From: Ensifer adhaerens
Lineage (GTDB): Bacteria; Pseudomonadota; Alphaproteobacteria; Rhizobiales; Rhizobiaceae
Assembly: GCF_028993555.1 (NCBI RefSeq)
Contig: NZ_CP118610.1
Span: 1,612,001-1,676,000 of the forward strand
DNA: 64,000 nucleotides
Direction of reading: 5' to 3'
Positions 56,964 through 64,000 of this stretch are shown here, piece by piece. Positions within the stretch are counted from its first letter, which is position 1. Each line of letters opens with the position of its first letter. The notes beneath the pieces were generated by a model that saw only the letters and a program-made list of their open reading frames with translations, did not search any database and was not told the origin of the DNA. The translations under genes were made by a program, and so were the position numbers.

Positions 56964-58256
56964 ATGTCCACCATCACCAATCAATCTGAACATATCGACG
57001 GGGTTTCCGGGGCTCAGCGCCTCAACATGGGAATCGTCGAGTTCATCATCACCATCGCCGTCATGACGGCGAGTGTCGCCATCGCCATCGACAGCATGCT
57101 GCCGGCACTTCCCGCCATCGGCCAGTCGTTGAACGTCGCCAACACCAACGACAGCCAGTTGGTGATCGGCGTCTTCTTCCTCGGCTTCGGTATTTCGCAG
57201 ATCTTCTTCGGCAGCCTTTCCGATGCTTTCGGCCGGCGCCGCGTGCTGCTCGGCGGTCTCGCCTTCTTCACCGTGTCGATGTTTGCGGCCGCCCTCACCG
57301 AGAGCTTCGAGACGCTGCTGATCCTGCGCTTCATCCAGGGCATCGGTGCGGCTGCGATCCGCATCACCACCATGGCGATCGTGCGCGACTGCTTCGGCGG
57401 CCGCGAGATGGCGCGTGTCATGTCCTATGTCATGATCGTCTTCATGATCGTGCCGATCGTTGCCCCCTCGATCGGCCAGCTGGTGATCCTCTATGCCAAC
57501 TGGCACTGGATCTTCATCCTGATCGGCGTCATCGGCGCGATCCTGTTCCTGTGGGCCTTTTCCCGCATGACGGAATCCCTGCCGCGGGAGGAACGCATGC
57601 CACTTTCCGTTGGGGCAGTCGCTTCGGGCTTCAAGACCGTTCTCACCAACCGCATCACCTGCGGCTACATGATCGGCATGACGCTCTTCACCGCGGTCAT
57701 CTGCGCCTACATCGTCACGGTTCAGCAGATCTTCGGTGAGGTCTACGGCCTCGGCGACTGGCTGCCGATCGCCTTTGCCGGCACGGCGGGCGGCATCGCG
57801 GTCGCTAACTTCGCCAACGGCTTCTTCGTGCGCAGCTTCGGCATGCGCCGCATCTCGCACGTCTCGATGATCCTGTTCACGCTGATCTCGATCGCCGGTT
57901 TCGTTATGTCGCTCTCCGGTACGCCGGCTTTCGTCGTCAGCTATCTGATGTTCTCGGTGCTTTTGATGTTCTTCGCCGTCATCGCGACGAACTTCACTGC
58001 GATCAGCCTCGAGCCGATGGGCCACCTCGCCGGCACCGCAACGGCGATCACCGGCTTCGTCTCCACAACCGGTGGCGCCTTGATCGGCGGCACCGTCGGT
58101 CAGCTCTTCAACGGCACGCTGCAGCCGCTGTTTGGCGGCTTCGCCCTCTTCGGAGCAGTGACGATCCTGGCGACGCTCTGGGCCGAGAAGGGCAAGCTCT
58201 TCACCCATCCTGGCGACAAGGACGTCACCATGGATCACGGTGGCGGCCACATGTAA
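56964..58256 (+). CDS. MFS drug-efflux transporter, Bcr/CflA family (second of two)
   Basis: 430 residues, 12 helices, strongly similar in layout to the preceding protein: FFGSLSDAFGRRRVL, RFIQGIGAAAIRI, RDCFGGREMARVMSY, MIVPIVAPSIGQLV. An N-terminal extension of about 20 residues and a C-terminal metal-suitable tail (DVTMDHGGGHM) differ. Start chosen at ATG 56964 because residues before it overlap the first gene. The two genes are likely an old tandem duplication and are co-transcribed to the terminator at 58279. Confidence 0.9.
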   Translation: MSTITNQSEHIDGVSGAQRLNMGIVEFIITIAVMTASVAIAIDSMLPALPAIGQSLNVANTNDSQLVIGVFFLGFGISQIFFGSLSDAFGRRRVLLGGLAFFTVSMFAAALTESFETLLILRFIQGIGAAAIRITTMAIVRDCFGGREMARVMSYVMIVFMIVPIVAPSIGQLVILYANWHWIFILIGVIGAILFLWAFSRMTESLPREERMPLSVGAVASGFKTVLTNRITCGYMIGMTLFTAVICAYIVTVQQIFGEVYGLGDWLPIAFAGTAGGIAVANFANGFFVRSFGMRRISHVSMILFTLISIAGFVMSLSGTPAFVVSYLMFSVLLMFFAVIATNFTAISLEPMGHLAGTATAITGFVSTTGGALIGGTVGQLFNGTLQPLFGGFALFGAVTILATLWAEKGKLFTHPGDKDVTMDHGGGHM

Positions 58257-58278
58257 CTGGCGTCAGCATCACATGAGA

Positions 58279-58316
58279 AAGCCCGCCCGGAGCGCTCCGG
58301 GCGGGCTTCTTTGTTT
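58279..58316 (+). terminator. Rho-independent terminator of the MFS pair
   Basis: AAGCCCGCCCGGAGC/GCTCCGGGCGGGCTT forms a 15-bp near-perfect stem (58279-58308) followed by CTTTGTTT. It sits between convergent genes and could also slow transcription from the minus side. Confidence 0.88.
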
Positions 58317-58335
58317 CAAGCACGGAATGCCGAAA

Positions 58336-59160
58336 TCAGACCGTGAAAACCTCGCGACGAAGCGTCTCCCAGCTCTCCTTGTCGGTGGCAAGCAGCAGGC
58401 CGCCGTTGAGGTGAGAAGGCAGATAGGGCGAACCGTCGAAGCGCGCCGCATACGCGCCGGCTTCCTGCGAAATCAGCGTTCCCGCCAGATGATCCCAGGG
58501 CATCAGCTTCTGGTACATCAGGAAGTGGATGTGGCCGGCGGCGAACATGCGGTATTCGTGCGCGGCGCAGCGATAGCTGGTGGCGATACGGACCTTGGCC
58601 ATGTTGGCCATGACTTCCCGGCGTGCTTCCTGCTGGTAGAAGCCTGTCGAGGCGCCACCGACCATGGCTTCGAGCGGTACGCCGGCCGTCACCGAGAGGC
58701 GCTCCTGCGATCCGTCGGGACGGCACATCCAGGCACCCGAGCCCTTCTCCGCGATCACCCAGTCGTTGCCGAGCGGATCGTAGATGATGCCGGCCACCGT
58801 CTCGCCCTTCGCGACGACGCTCGCCATCACGCCGAAGAGCGGCAGGCCGGCAGCGAAGTTGAAGGTGCCGTCGATCGGGTCGACGACCACGGCGAGATCG
58901 GCCTCGTTGAGCTTGTCGAGAAGCGTCGGATCGGCCGCGACCGATTCTTCGCCGACGAACAGAGCCCCCGGTGCCACCTCTTCGATGCGCGATTTCATCA
59001 GCCGTTCGGCCGCCTCGTCGCCTTCGGTCACGAGGTCGATCGCTTCCGACTTCATCCGGACATCATCCGCCCCGAGATTGCGGAACCGCGGCAGGATCTC
59101 TTTGACTGCCGCCTCCTGCATGAGATTGGCAAGGCCGGCGATGTCGACGGAATGGCTCAT
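58336..59160 (-). CDS. Inositol-monophosphatase-family phosphatase
   Basis: 274 residues. Metal motifs of the Li-sensitive phosphatase superfamily are present: [13 protein letters not shown] (motif with E/E), [16 protein letters not shown] and the C-terminal [16 protein letters not shown]. Members hydrolyse inositol phosphates, fructose-1,6-bisphosphate or 3'-phosphoadenosine phosphosulfate; the sequence does not decide among them. ATG 59160 overlaps the ttcA stop (ATGA), so it is translationally coupled to ttcA. Confidence 0.9.
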   Translation of the reverse strand: MSHSVDIAGLANLMQEAAVKEILPRFRNLGADDVRMKSEAIDLVTEGDEAAERLMKSRIEEVAPGALFVGEESVAADPTLLDKLNEADLAVVVDPIDGTFNFAAGLPLFGVMASVVAKGETVAGIIYDPLGNDWVIAEKGSGAWMCRPDGSQERLSVTAGVPLEAMVGGASTGFYQQEARREVMANMAKVRIATSYRCAAHEYRMFAAGHIHFLMYQKLMPWDHLAGTLISQEAGAYAARFDGSPYLPSHLNGGLLLATDKESWETLRREVFTV

Positions 59161-60041
59161 TCTTTGGGCTCCGGTGTGAGGGACTGGAAATCGAACAGCT
59201 TGGGATCGAGCAGATGCGACGGGTTCACGTGGCCGAGCGCGCGCAGCATCGTGTCCTTGCGGCCGGGCATGCGCCGCTCGAGATCGGCAAGCATCGTCTT
59301 CATCGCGTTGCGCTCAAGGCCGTCCTGCGAGCCGCAGAGGTCGCAGGGGATGATCGGAAACTCCATCGCGGAGGCAAACTTGGCAAGATCGTCCTCGGCC
59401 GCATAGGCAAGCGGCCTGAGCAGCGTCAGGTCGCCTTCGTCGTTGAGGAGTTTTGCCGGCATCGAGGCGAGCCGGCCGCCATGGAAAAAGTTCATGAAGA
59501 AGGTTTCGAGAATGTCTTCGCGGTGGTGGCCGAGCACCAGCGCGTCGCAGCCCTCTTCGCGGGCGATGCGGTAGAGGTTGCCGCGCCTCAGCCGCGAACA
59601 GAGCGAGCAGTAGGTCGCGCCGGTCGGAACCTTCTCCTTCACGATCGAATAGGTGTCGCGATATTCGATGCGGTGCTTGACGCCGATCGATGCCAGATAT
59701 TCCGGCAGGATGTGCTTCGGGAAGTTCGGCTGGCCCTGATCGAGATTGCAGGCGATGAGTTCCACCGGCAGCAACCCGCGCCATTGCAGATCCATCAGCA
59801 GCGCCAGAAGGCTGTAGCTGTCCTTGCCTCCGGAAAGGCCGATCAGCCAGCGCTTCGCGCCCTTCAGCATGCCGAAGTCGTCGAGCGCCTGCCGCGTCTG
59901 GCGCAACAGGCGTTTGCGCAGCTTGTTGAACGAGACGGAGGACGGCATGCGGCTGAACAGCGGATGCGTGCCGGCGCCGAATTCGCCCTCATCGAAATTG
60001 GTTTCGGCCTGGTCTTGCGACGGCGTGAGCGAAAGGTCCAT
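59157..60041 (-). CDS. ttcA: tRNA 2-thiocytidine biosynthesis protein TtcA
   Basis: 294 residues. TtcA thiolates cytidine 32 of certain tRNAs using a [4Fe-4S] cluster. The PP-loop ATP site SGGKDS is at residues 70-75, and the cysteine pairs of the cluster and sulfur site are CSLC and CDLC. ATG 60041 is preferred over a 20-codon upstream extension. The N-terminal approximately 30 residues are poorly conserved. It depends on the Fe-S supply made by the suf operon elsewhere in the window. Confidence 0.93.
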   Translation of the reverse strand: MDLSLTPSQDQAETNFDEGEFGAGTHPLFSRMPSSVSFNKLRKRLLRQTRQALDDFGMLKGAKRWLIGLSGGKDSYSLLALLMDLQWRGLLPVELIACNLDQGQPNFPKHILPEYLASIGVKHRIEYRDTYSIVKEKVPTGATYCSLCSRLRRGNLYRIAREEGCDALVLGHHREDILETFFMNFFHGGRLASMPAKLLNDEGDLTLLRPLAYAAEDDLAKFASAMEFPIIPCDLCGSQDGLERNAMKTMLADLERRMPGRKDTMLRALGHVNPSHLLDPKLFDFQSLTPEPKE

Positions 60042-60152
60042 GGCGGGGATCCTGTACGGCAGGCGGGCACAACCAGCGCCCGGCAAATCTTGGGCCAGCA
60101 CTTGCCCGCTCCGGCAGTCAAGATCAAGGGAAATCGGCGGACGGCCGGCTAC

Positions 60153-61100
60153 TTACGGCCCGAATACCGACCAGCCGGTGCGCGCGGCGAGCATTTCCAG
60201 TGCCAGCGAACCGAGCAGCGAGTTGCCGTTTTCGTTGAGACCAGGCGACCAGACGGCAACCGAAGCCTTGCCCGGCGCCACCGCCAGAATGCCGCCACCC
60301 ACGCCGCTCTTGCCCGGCAGGCCGACGCGGTAGGCAAAATCGCCTGAGCCATCATAGTGGCCGCAGGTCAGCATCAGCGCGTTGATGCGTCGCGCCCGCT
60401 GTCGCGAGACGACATTGTGGCCTGTGAGCGGATTGCTGCCGCCAGCGGCCAGAAACAGGCCGGCCTTGGCCAGCTGGCTGCAGGTCATCGCCAAGGCGCA
60501 ATGGTGGAAATAGACGCCGAGTACATGCTCGACCGGATGGTCGAGCTTGCCGAAGGAGCGCATGAAATTGGCAAGGGCAAAGTTCCGGTAGCCGGTGGCC
60601 GTCTCGGAGCGTGCAACCTCGTGGTCGATGACGATCTGATCGTCGTCGGCGAGATAGCGCACGAACTGTACGATTTCGCCGATCAGTTCGCGCGGCGTAT
60701 GGCCGGCGAGGATCAGGTCGCTGATGGTGATGGCGCCGGCATTGATGAAGGGATTGCGCGGCTTGCCGCCTTCCTGCTCCAACTGGACGATCGAATTGAA
60801 GGCCGAGCCGGATGGTTCGCGGCCGACACGATGCCAGATGTTCTCGCCGTGTTTGCCAAGCGCCAATGTCAGCGTGAACACCTTGGATACGCTCTGGATG
60901 GAGAAAGGCACTTCCGCATCGCCGACCCGGTAGATCTTGCCATCGGTTGTGACGATCGCCATGCCGAAATGCTTGGCATCGACGCGTGCGAGCTGCGGGA
61001 TGTAATCGGCGACCTTGCCCTGGCCGAACCGCGGGCTCAATTCGCGATGGATGTCCTCAATGATCGCCTGCAGGTCCTGCGGCACGCTCTGATCGGGCAT
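60153..61100 (-). CDS. glsA: Glutaminase
   Basis: 315 residues, serine-dependent glutaminase of the penicillin-binding-protein/beta-lactamase fold. The S-x-x-K pair is Ser70-Val-Ser-Lys73 in SIQSVSKVF; other landmarks are [18 protein letters not shown] and [13 protein letters not shown]. It converts glutamine to glutamate and ammonia, aiding nitrogen balance or acid resistance. GAGGGAAGC precedes ATG 61100. It is 150 bases downstream of rpsD on the same strand, with a terminator between. Confidence 0.94.
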   Translation of the reverse strand: MPDQSVPQDLQAIIEDIHRELSPRFGQGKVADYIPQLARVDAKHFGMAIVTTDGKIYRVGDAEVPFSIQSVSKVFTLTLALGKHGENIWHRVGREPSGSAFNSIVQLEQEGGKPRNPFINAGAITISDLILAGHTPRELIGEIVQFVRYLADDDQIVIDHEVARSETATGYRNFALANFMRSFGKLDHPVEHVLGVYFHHCALAMTCSQLAKAGLFLAAGGSNPLTGHNVVSRQRARRINALMLTCGHYDGSGDFAYRVGLPGKSGVGGGILAVAPGKASVAVWSPGLNENGNSLLGSLALEMLAARTGWSVFGP

Positions 61101-61193
61101 CGGGCTTCCCTCTTACTCATCGCCCCCGGACGAAGGGACGAAACGGCGGATAAGCGCTGGGGTCCGCGCTGTGCGGATGCTGGTCGCAATGAC

Positions 61194-61220
61194 AAAAAAA
61201 CCGCCCGTTTCCGGGCGGTT
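61194..61220 (-). terminator. Rho-independent terminator of rpsD
   Basis: On the minus strand, CCGCCCG/CGGGCGG (7 bp, TTTC/GAAA loop) is followed by seven T (61194-61200), 31 bases past the rpsD stop. Confidence 0.9.
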
Positions 61221-61250
61221 CTTGATACGTCACAAGGCGTGAGCCTCGGA

Positions 61251-61868
61251 TTAACGCGAATAGAATTCGACGACCAGGTGCGGTTCCATGACGACGGCAT
61301 AAGGAACGTCGGAGAGAACCGGAACGCGGACGAAGGTCGCGACCATCTTGTTGTGATCGGCTTCGATGTAATCCGGAACGTCGCGTTCAGCGAGCGAAAC
61401 CGATTCGAGAACGGTTACGAGCTGCTTGGACTTTTCCTTGACTTCGATGACGTCGCCCGGCTTGCAACGGTAAGAACCGATGTTGACGCGGACACCGTTA
61501 ACCTTGACGTGGCCATGGTTGACGAACTGACGTGCAGCGAAAACGGTCGGAACGAACTTTGCGCGGTAGACGATCGCGTCGAGACGCGACTCGAGCAGGC
61601 CGATCAGGTTTTCCGGGGTGTCGCCCTTGCGGCGGTCGGCTTCAGCGAAGATCGCGCGGAACTGCTTCTCGCGGATGTCGCCGTAGTAGCCCTTGAGCTT
61701 CTGCTTGGCGCGCAGCTGTACACCGAAGTCCGAAAGCTTGGACTTGCGGCGCTGGCCGTGCTGGCCCGGGCCGTATTCGCGGCGGTTCACCGGGGACTTC
61801 GGACGGCCCCAGATGTTTTCGCCCATACGGCGGTCAATTTTGTACTTGGACGATTCGCGCTTGCTCAT
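61251..61868 (-). CDS. rpsD: 30S ribosomal protein S4
   Basis: 205 residues. S4 binds 16S rRNA early in 30S assembly. The sequence is typical: [22 protein letters not shown]...[49 protein letters not shown] (the S4 domain), ending [11 protein letters not shown] 61868 follows GGAAATG; a 13-codon upstream frame is not used. It is monocistronic, away from the alpha ribosomal operon, as is usual in alphaproteobacteria. Confidence 0.97.
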   Translation of the reverse strand: MSKRESSKYKIDRRMGENIWGRPKSPVNRREYGPGQHGQRRKSKLSDFGVQLRAKQKLKGYYGDIREKQFRAIFAEADRRKGDTPENLIGLLESRLDAIVYRAKFVPTVFAARQFVNHGHVKVNGVRVNIGSYRCKPGDVIEVKEKSKQLVTVLESVSLAERDVPDYIEADHNKMVATFVRVPVLSDVPYAVVMEPHLVVEFYSR

Positions 61869-62095
61869 CGCATTTCCTTTCATACTGTTACACCGGCTTG
61901 TTTCCAAACCGGATCAAGGAAACACGCCCTCCTCTGAACCCATTTGCAGGGTTCTGACAGGTTTCTCACGATCACGCTGACGGAGAAGCCACGGGACATG
62001 TCAAATGAAACACCGGACATTTCTGCCCGGCGTTGGGGCGGCTTTAGTGGGTCCGGCCCCTATTGTCAACGAAATTGTGACAGCCAAGCATCCGT

Positions 62096-62623
62096 TCAAG
62101 CCGGGTCAATGGCTTCGGCCCGCTCCAGCGAGACCAGAAGTTTCCTGAGCAGCGCCGCCAATGTGGTGCGATCGTCCCTGCTCAGCCCTTCGAGATATCG
62201 CGATTCGCTGGTCATATCAGCGCGAATCGCCGTCTCCGCAAGCGCTATACCCTTGTCGGTCAGCCCGACGACGCTGCTTCGGCCGTCGGATGCCGAGCGC
62301 TCGCGCACGATCAGCCCTGCCTTTTGTAGCCGATCGAGCCGGTGCGTAAGCCCGCCTGACGAGATCATCAGCAACGTATAAAGGTCGGTCGGCGTCAGAC
62401 GATAGGGCGGGCCCGAACGCCTGAGCGTCGAGATCACGTCGAACTCGCCGCGGTCGAGGCCGAAGGAAGCGAACGTCTCCTCGATCGACGGGCGCACAAG
62501 GTTGGAAAGGCGGTAGGCGCGCCCAAGGACGGTCATTGGCTCGGTATTGAGGTCGGGCAGTTCGGCCGCCCACTGCGCCTGCAACCGATCGACGTGATCC
62601 TTCGCCTCGTTCTCATCCTGCAT
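62096..62623 (-). CDS. MarR-family transcriptional regulator
   Basis: 175 residues. The winged helix is clear: FASFGLDRGEFDVISTLRRSGPPYRLTPTDLYTLLMISSGGLTHRLDRLQKAGLIVRERSASDGRSSVVGLTDKG, with dimer helices at both ends. It is divergent from a cupin gene across 118 bases containing two matching palindromes, the classical layout for a MarR repressor of its neighbour and itself. The ligand is unknown; MarR-cupin pairs often respond to flavonoids or aromatic compounds, which is only a suggestion. Confidence 0.92.
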   Translation of the reverse strand: MQDENEAKDHVDRLQAQWAAELPDLNTEPMTVLGRAYRLSNLVRPSIEETFASFGLDRGEFDVISTLRRSGPPYRLTPTDLYTLLMISSGGLTHRLDRLQKAGLIVRERSASDGRSSVVGLTDKGIALAETAIRADMTSESRYLEGLSRDDRTTLAALLRKLLVSLERAEAIDPA

Positions 62624-62648
62624 CGCTCACCTCTGTATTCCATCAATA

Positions 62649-62666
62649 TATCTTGACGGGAAGATA
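62649..62666. promoter_or_regulatory. MarR operator 1
   Basis: TATCTT (62649-62654) and AAGATA (62661-62666) form a palindrome with a 6-base GACGGG spacer. Its half-sites match those of operator 2. It lies 26 bases upstream of the MarR start codon. Confidence 0.65.
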
Positions 62667-62677
62667 GTTTCGAATAA

Positions 62678-62695
62678 TATCTTCTCGTGAAGATA
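62678..62695. promoter_or_regulatory. MarR operator 2
   Basis: TATCTTC (62678-62684) and GAAGATA (62689-62695) form a perfect 7-bp inverted repeat around TCGT, 47 bases upstream of the cupin start. The same TATCTT/AAGATA half-sites recur in operator 1, with centres 29 bases apart. Confidence 0.65.
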
Positions 62696-62741
62696 ATTCA
62701 TCCGCAGCAGGAAGCCAACCCGACCGGAGATGGAGGCCAGC

Positions 62742-63077
62742 ATGTTTCATGTCATTCCGCGTGCAGAGCAGAAGCAGAGCCCCAACCGAACCATCCTGTT
62801 TGAAGGTGGGCAATACGGCACGCCGATTTCGCTGTTTCTGATGGATGCCGAGCCCGGCCAGGGGCCTGCCCTCCACATCCATCCCTATCCGGAAACCTGG
62901 ATCGTGCATTCCGGCGAAGCGGAGTTCACCGTCGGTGAGCAAAAGATCATGGGCAAGGCCGGCGACATCATCGTTGTCGATCCCGAGACACCGCACCGTT
63001 TCGTCAACACCGGCATCGGCCGGCTGCAGATGACCTGCATCCACGCGTCCGACCGGGTCGTTCAAAGCTGGCTTTAG
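62742..63077 (+). CDS. Small cupin-domain protein
   Basis: 111 residues, single cupin. Motif 1 GPALHIHPYPETWIVHSGEAEFTVG offers H-x-H and E metal ligands, and motif 2 AGDIIVVDPETPHRFVNTG the last His. It could be a metal-dependent dioxygenase or isomerase; many such proteins simply bind a metal. ATG 62742 is favoured over ATG 62730 because GGAGG lies 5 bases before it. It is controlled, by context, by the divergent MarR protein. Confidence 0.87.
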   Translation: MFHVIPRAEQKQSPNRTILFEGGQYGTPISLFLMDAEPGQGPALHIHPYPETWIVHSGEAEFTVGEQKIMGKAGDIIVVDPETPHRFVNTGIGRLQMTCIHASDRVVQSWL

Positions 63078-63088
63078 GCCCGATGAAT

Positions 63089-63124
63089 CAACAGGCGCAG
63101 CGGTAAAGCCACTGCCAGCCTGTT
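63089..63124. terminator. Terminator-like hairpin between convergent genes
   Basis: CAACAGGC (63089-63096) pairs with GCCTGTTG (63117-63124), with an inner GCAGCGG/CCACTGC stem (one mismatch). No strong T run on either side; position between two convergent stops supports a role as a bidirectional terminator. Confidence 0.5.
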
Positions 63125-63144
63125 GGAATTCTGCTTGGGCGTGT

Positions 63145-64000
63145 TTACTCGGCGGCAGCGGCCGTGCCCGCCATATCCGGTCCGTTCGCATCCCCAGGCG
63201 CCGTTTCGCTGCCAAGGTCCGGAAAGGCGACGATGCGCTTGCCGGAAAAGTCCGCATGGACGACGATCAGACCATGCTCCTCGAAATAGCCGAGCAGACG
63301 ACGTGCACGGCGGGCGGAATGCGTACCATAGGCACGCGCGATCATAGCATCTGACGGACACGGCAACCCGCGGACAGCCGCCTGTGCCATCATCAGGAAC
63401 ACGGCCTGAAGATCCTCGGTCACACGATCGGCAAGCAGCAGGGCCTGCGCCCAGGTCTCGGTCGCCGCCGTCTCCGCATCGACACCGGACCGCGCGACCG
63501 CCATCTTGCGGCGGAAGGCACTGAGGGAAAGGGCCGCACCGGACGGTAGGCGGCGGATGCGGCAGCGCACCAGGAAGTCCTGGAACAGTTCCGCATCGGG
63601 ACGGAATGCCGCCTCCGGATTGGTGAGGATTTCCGTAAAGACGCTGTCGAGCAGACTCTCCTTCTCGTCAGCGGTCATCTCCGGCTGAGCCGGCCTCGCC
63701 TCCATCGGCGCTGCTGCTTCCGCCCGCGGGCGTGACAGTTCGGCGAGGATGTCCGTTGTCGGGCGCGGCGGCGCGACGGCGCGGCGCATGATCGGCCGCG
63801 TCAACTCGTCTGGATCCGGCGTGAAGATGAGGTCCTCGACGTCCTGCGGCGCTTCCGGCAGCGGCATGAGCTTCGGGCTCGTCGAACGGGCCGACGTCTC
63901 GACCGTGCCGATCGTCACCTTGAGTGGGCGGCGCGACAGCGCCGGGCCGAGTGCGACAAAGGAGCCGCGCTTCAGGTCGCGGAACATTTCCGCCGTGCGC
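63145..64000 (-). CDS. C-terminal part of a conserved protein, possibly a HerA-like ATPase (5' end outside window)
   Basis: Open from the window edge (no stop before 64000) to 63145, at least 284 residues. The first ATG (63987) lies in GGCGGAA-ATG without proper ribosome-site spacing, and the start ...AEMFRDLKRGSFVALGPALSRRPLKVTIGTVET reads like the continuation of a longer protein. I associate that segment with the C-terminal end of HerA/FtsK-like ATP-binding proteins in rhizobia, but the ATPase part is outside the window. The C-terminal 100 residues (MIARAYGTHSARRARRLLGYFEEHGLIVVHAD) look like a winged helix. Confidence 0.55.
   Translation of the reverse strand, partial: RTAEMFRDLKRGSFVALGPALSRRPLKVTIGTVETSARSTSPKLMPLPEAPQDVEDLIFTPDPDELTRPIMRRAVAPPRPTTDILAELSRPRAEAAAPMEARPAQPEMTADEKESLLDSVFTEILTNPEAAFRPDAELFQDFLVRCRIRRLPSGAALSLSAFRRKMAVARSGVDAETAATETWAQALLLADRVTEDLQAVFLMMAQAAVRGLPCPSDAMIARAYGTHSARRARRLLGYFEEHGLIVVHADFSGKRIVAFPDLGSETAPGDANGPDMAGTAAAAE

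Overview
The window is GC-rich chromosomal DNA from an alphaproteobacterium, most likely Rhizobiaceae of the Sinorhizobium/Ensifer type. This is inferred from the gene order (an Agrobacterium-style sufS2-B-C-D-S1-X-A operon), from alphaproteobacterial families (ATPase zeta inhibitor/DUF1476, DUF2259, DUF1127, DUF2189) and from rhizobial dispersed palindromes. Genes are dense and mostly housekeeping. I see no insertion sequence, prophage, CRISPR array, tRNA or rRNA.

Layout. 1-3484: end of gcvT, then gcvH and gcvP (glycine cleavage), closed by a terminator. 3610-5554 (-): a soluble PAS-PAS histidine kinase and an Rcp1-like single-domain response regulator. 5592-13055 (-): one iron-sulfur assembly operon, class I desulfurase-sufB-small membrane protein-sufC-sufD-sufS-sufT/X-sufA, with three Irr/ICE-like half-sites upstream and a divergent alpha/beta hydrolase. 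14262-18944: a second hydrolase, a membrane diguanylate cyclase, anmK and tyrS. 18999-24106: a giant AsmA-like protein (-), then bcp and a DUF455 ferritin-like gene. 24229-27709: M23 peptidase, RhlE-like DEAD-box helicase and a Nudix gene broken by a 1-bp frameshift.

27810-33001 (-): MoxR ATPase (CoxD-like), VWA protein (CoxE-like), split XdhC/CoxI-type proteins, a molybdopterin-binding/NTP-transferase fusion and a TfoX-domain protein. This is a maturation set for a molybdenum hydroxylase, with no hydroxylase subunits in the window. 33128-36001: flavin reductase, an orphan periplasmic binding protein and a P1 peptidase coupled to it. 36178-38152: rpe, a DUF2259 protein and a membrane protein, all overlapping.

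38215-52430 carries most of purine biosynthesis on the + strand (purB, purC, purS, purQ, purL), interleaved with c-di-GMP genes (a PilZ protein and a PAS-GGDEF-EAL protein), the F1-ATPase zeta inhibitor, a DUF1127 protein, a MocR-type regulator and a PagL-like outer-membrane protein. 52476-58256: LysR regulator, SnoaL-like protein, bolA, a very basic 81-aa protein, grxD and two tandem Bcr/CflA MFS transporters. 58336-61868 (-): inositol monophosphatase, ttcA, glutaminase and rpsD. 62096-63077: a divergent MarR/cupin pair separated by two palindromic operators. 63145-64000 (-): the C-terminal part of a larger conserved protein.

Iron-sulfur and redox handling recurs across the window (suf operon, BolA/GrxD, Bcp with a ferritin-like partner, TtcA, molybdenum-enzyme maturation). 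Transcription units are short and several are translationally coupled. The least-explained items are the two-helix membrane protein inside the suf operon, the basic protein between bolA and grxD, the orphan Cox/Xdh maturation cluster, and small regulatory DNA elements near the suf, MocR and MarR genes.
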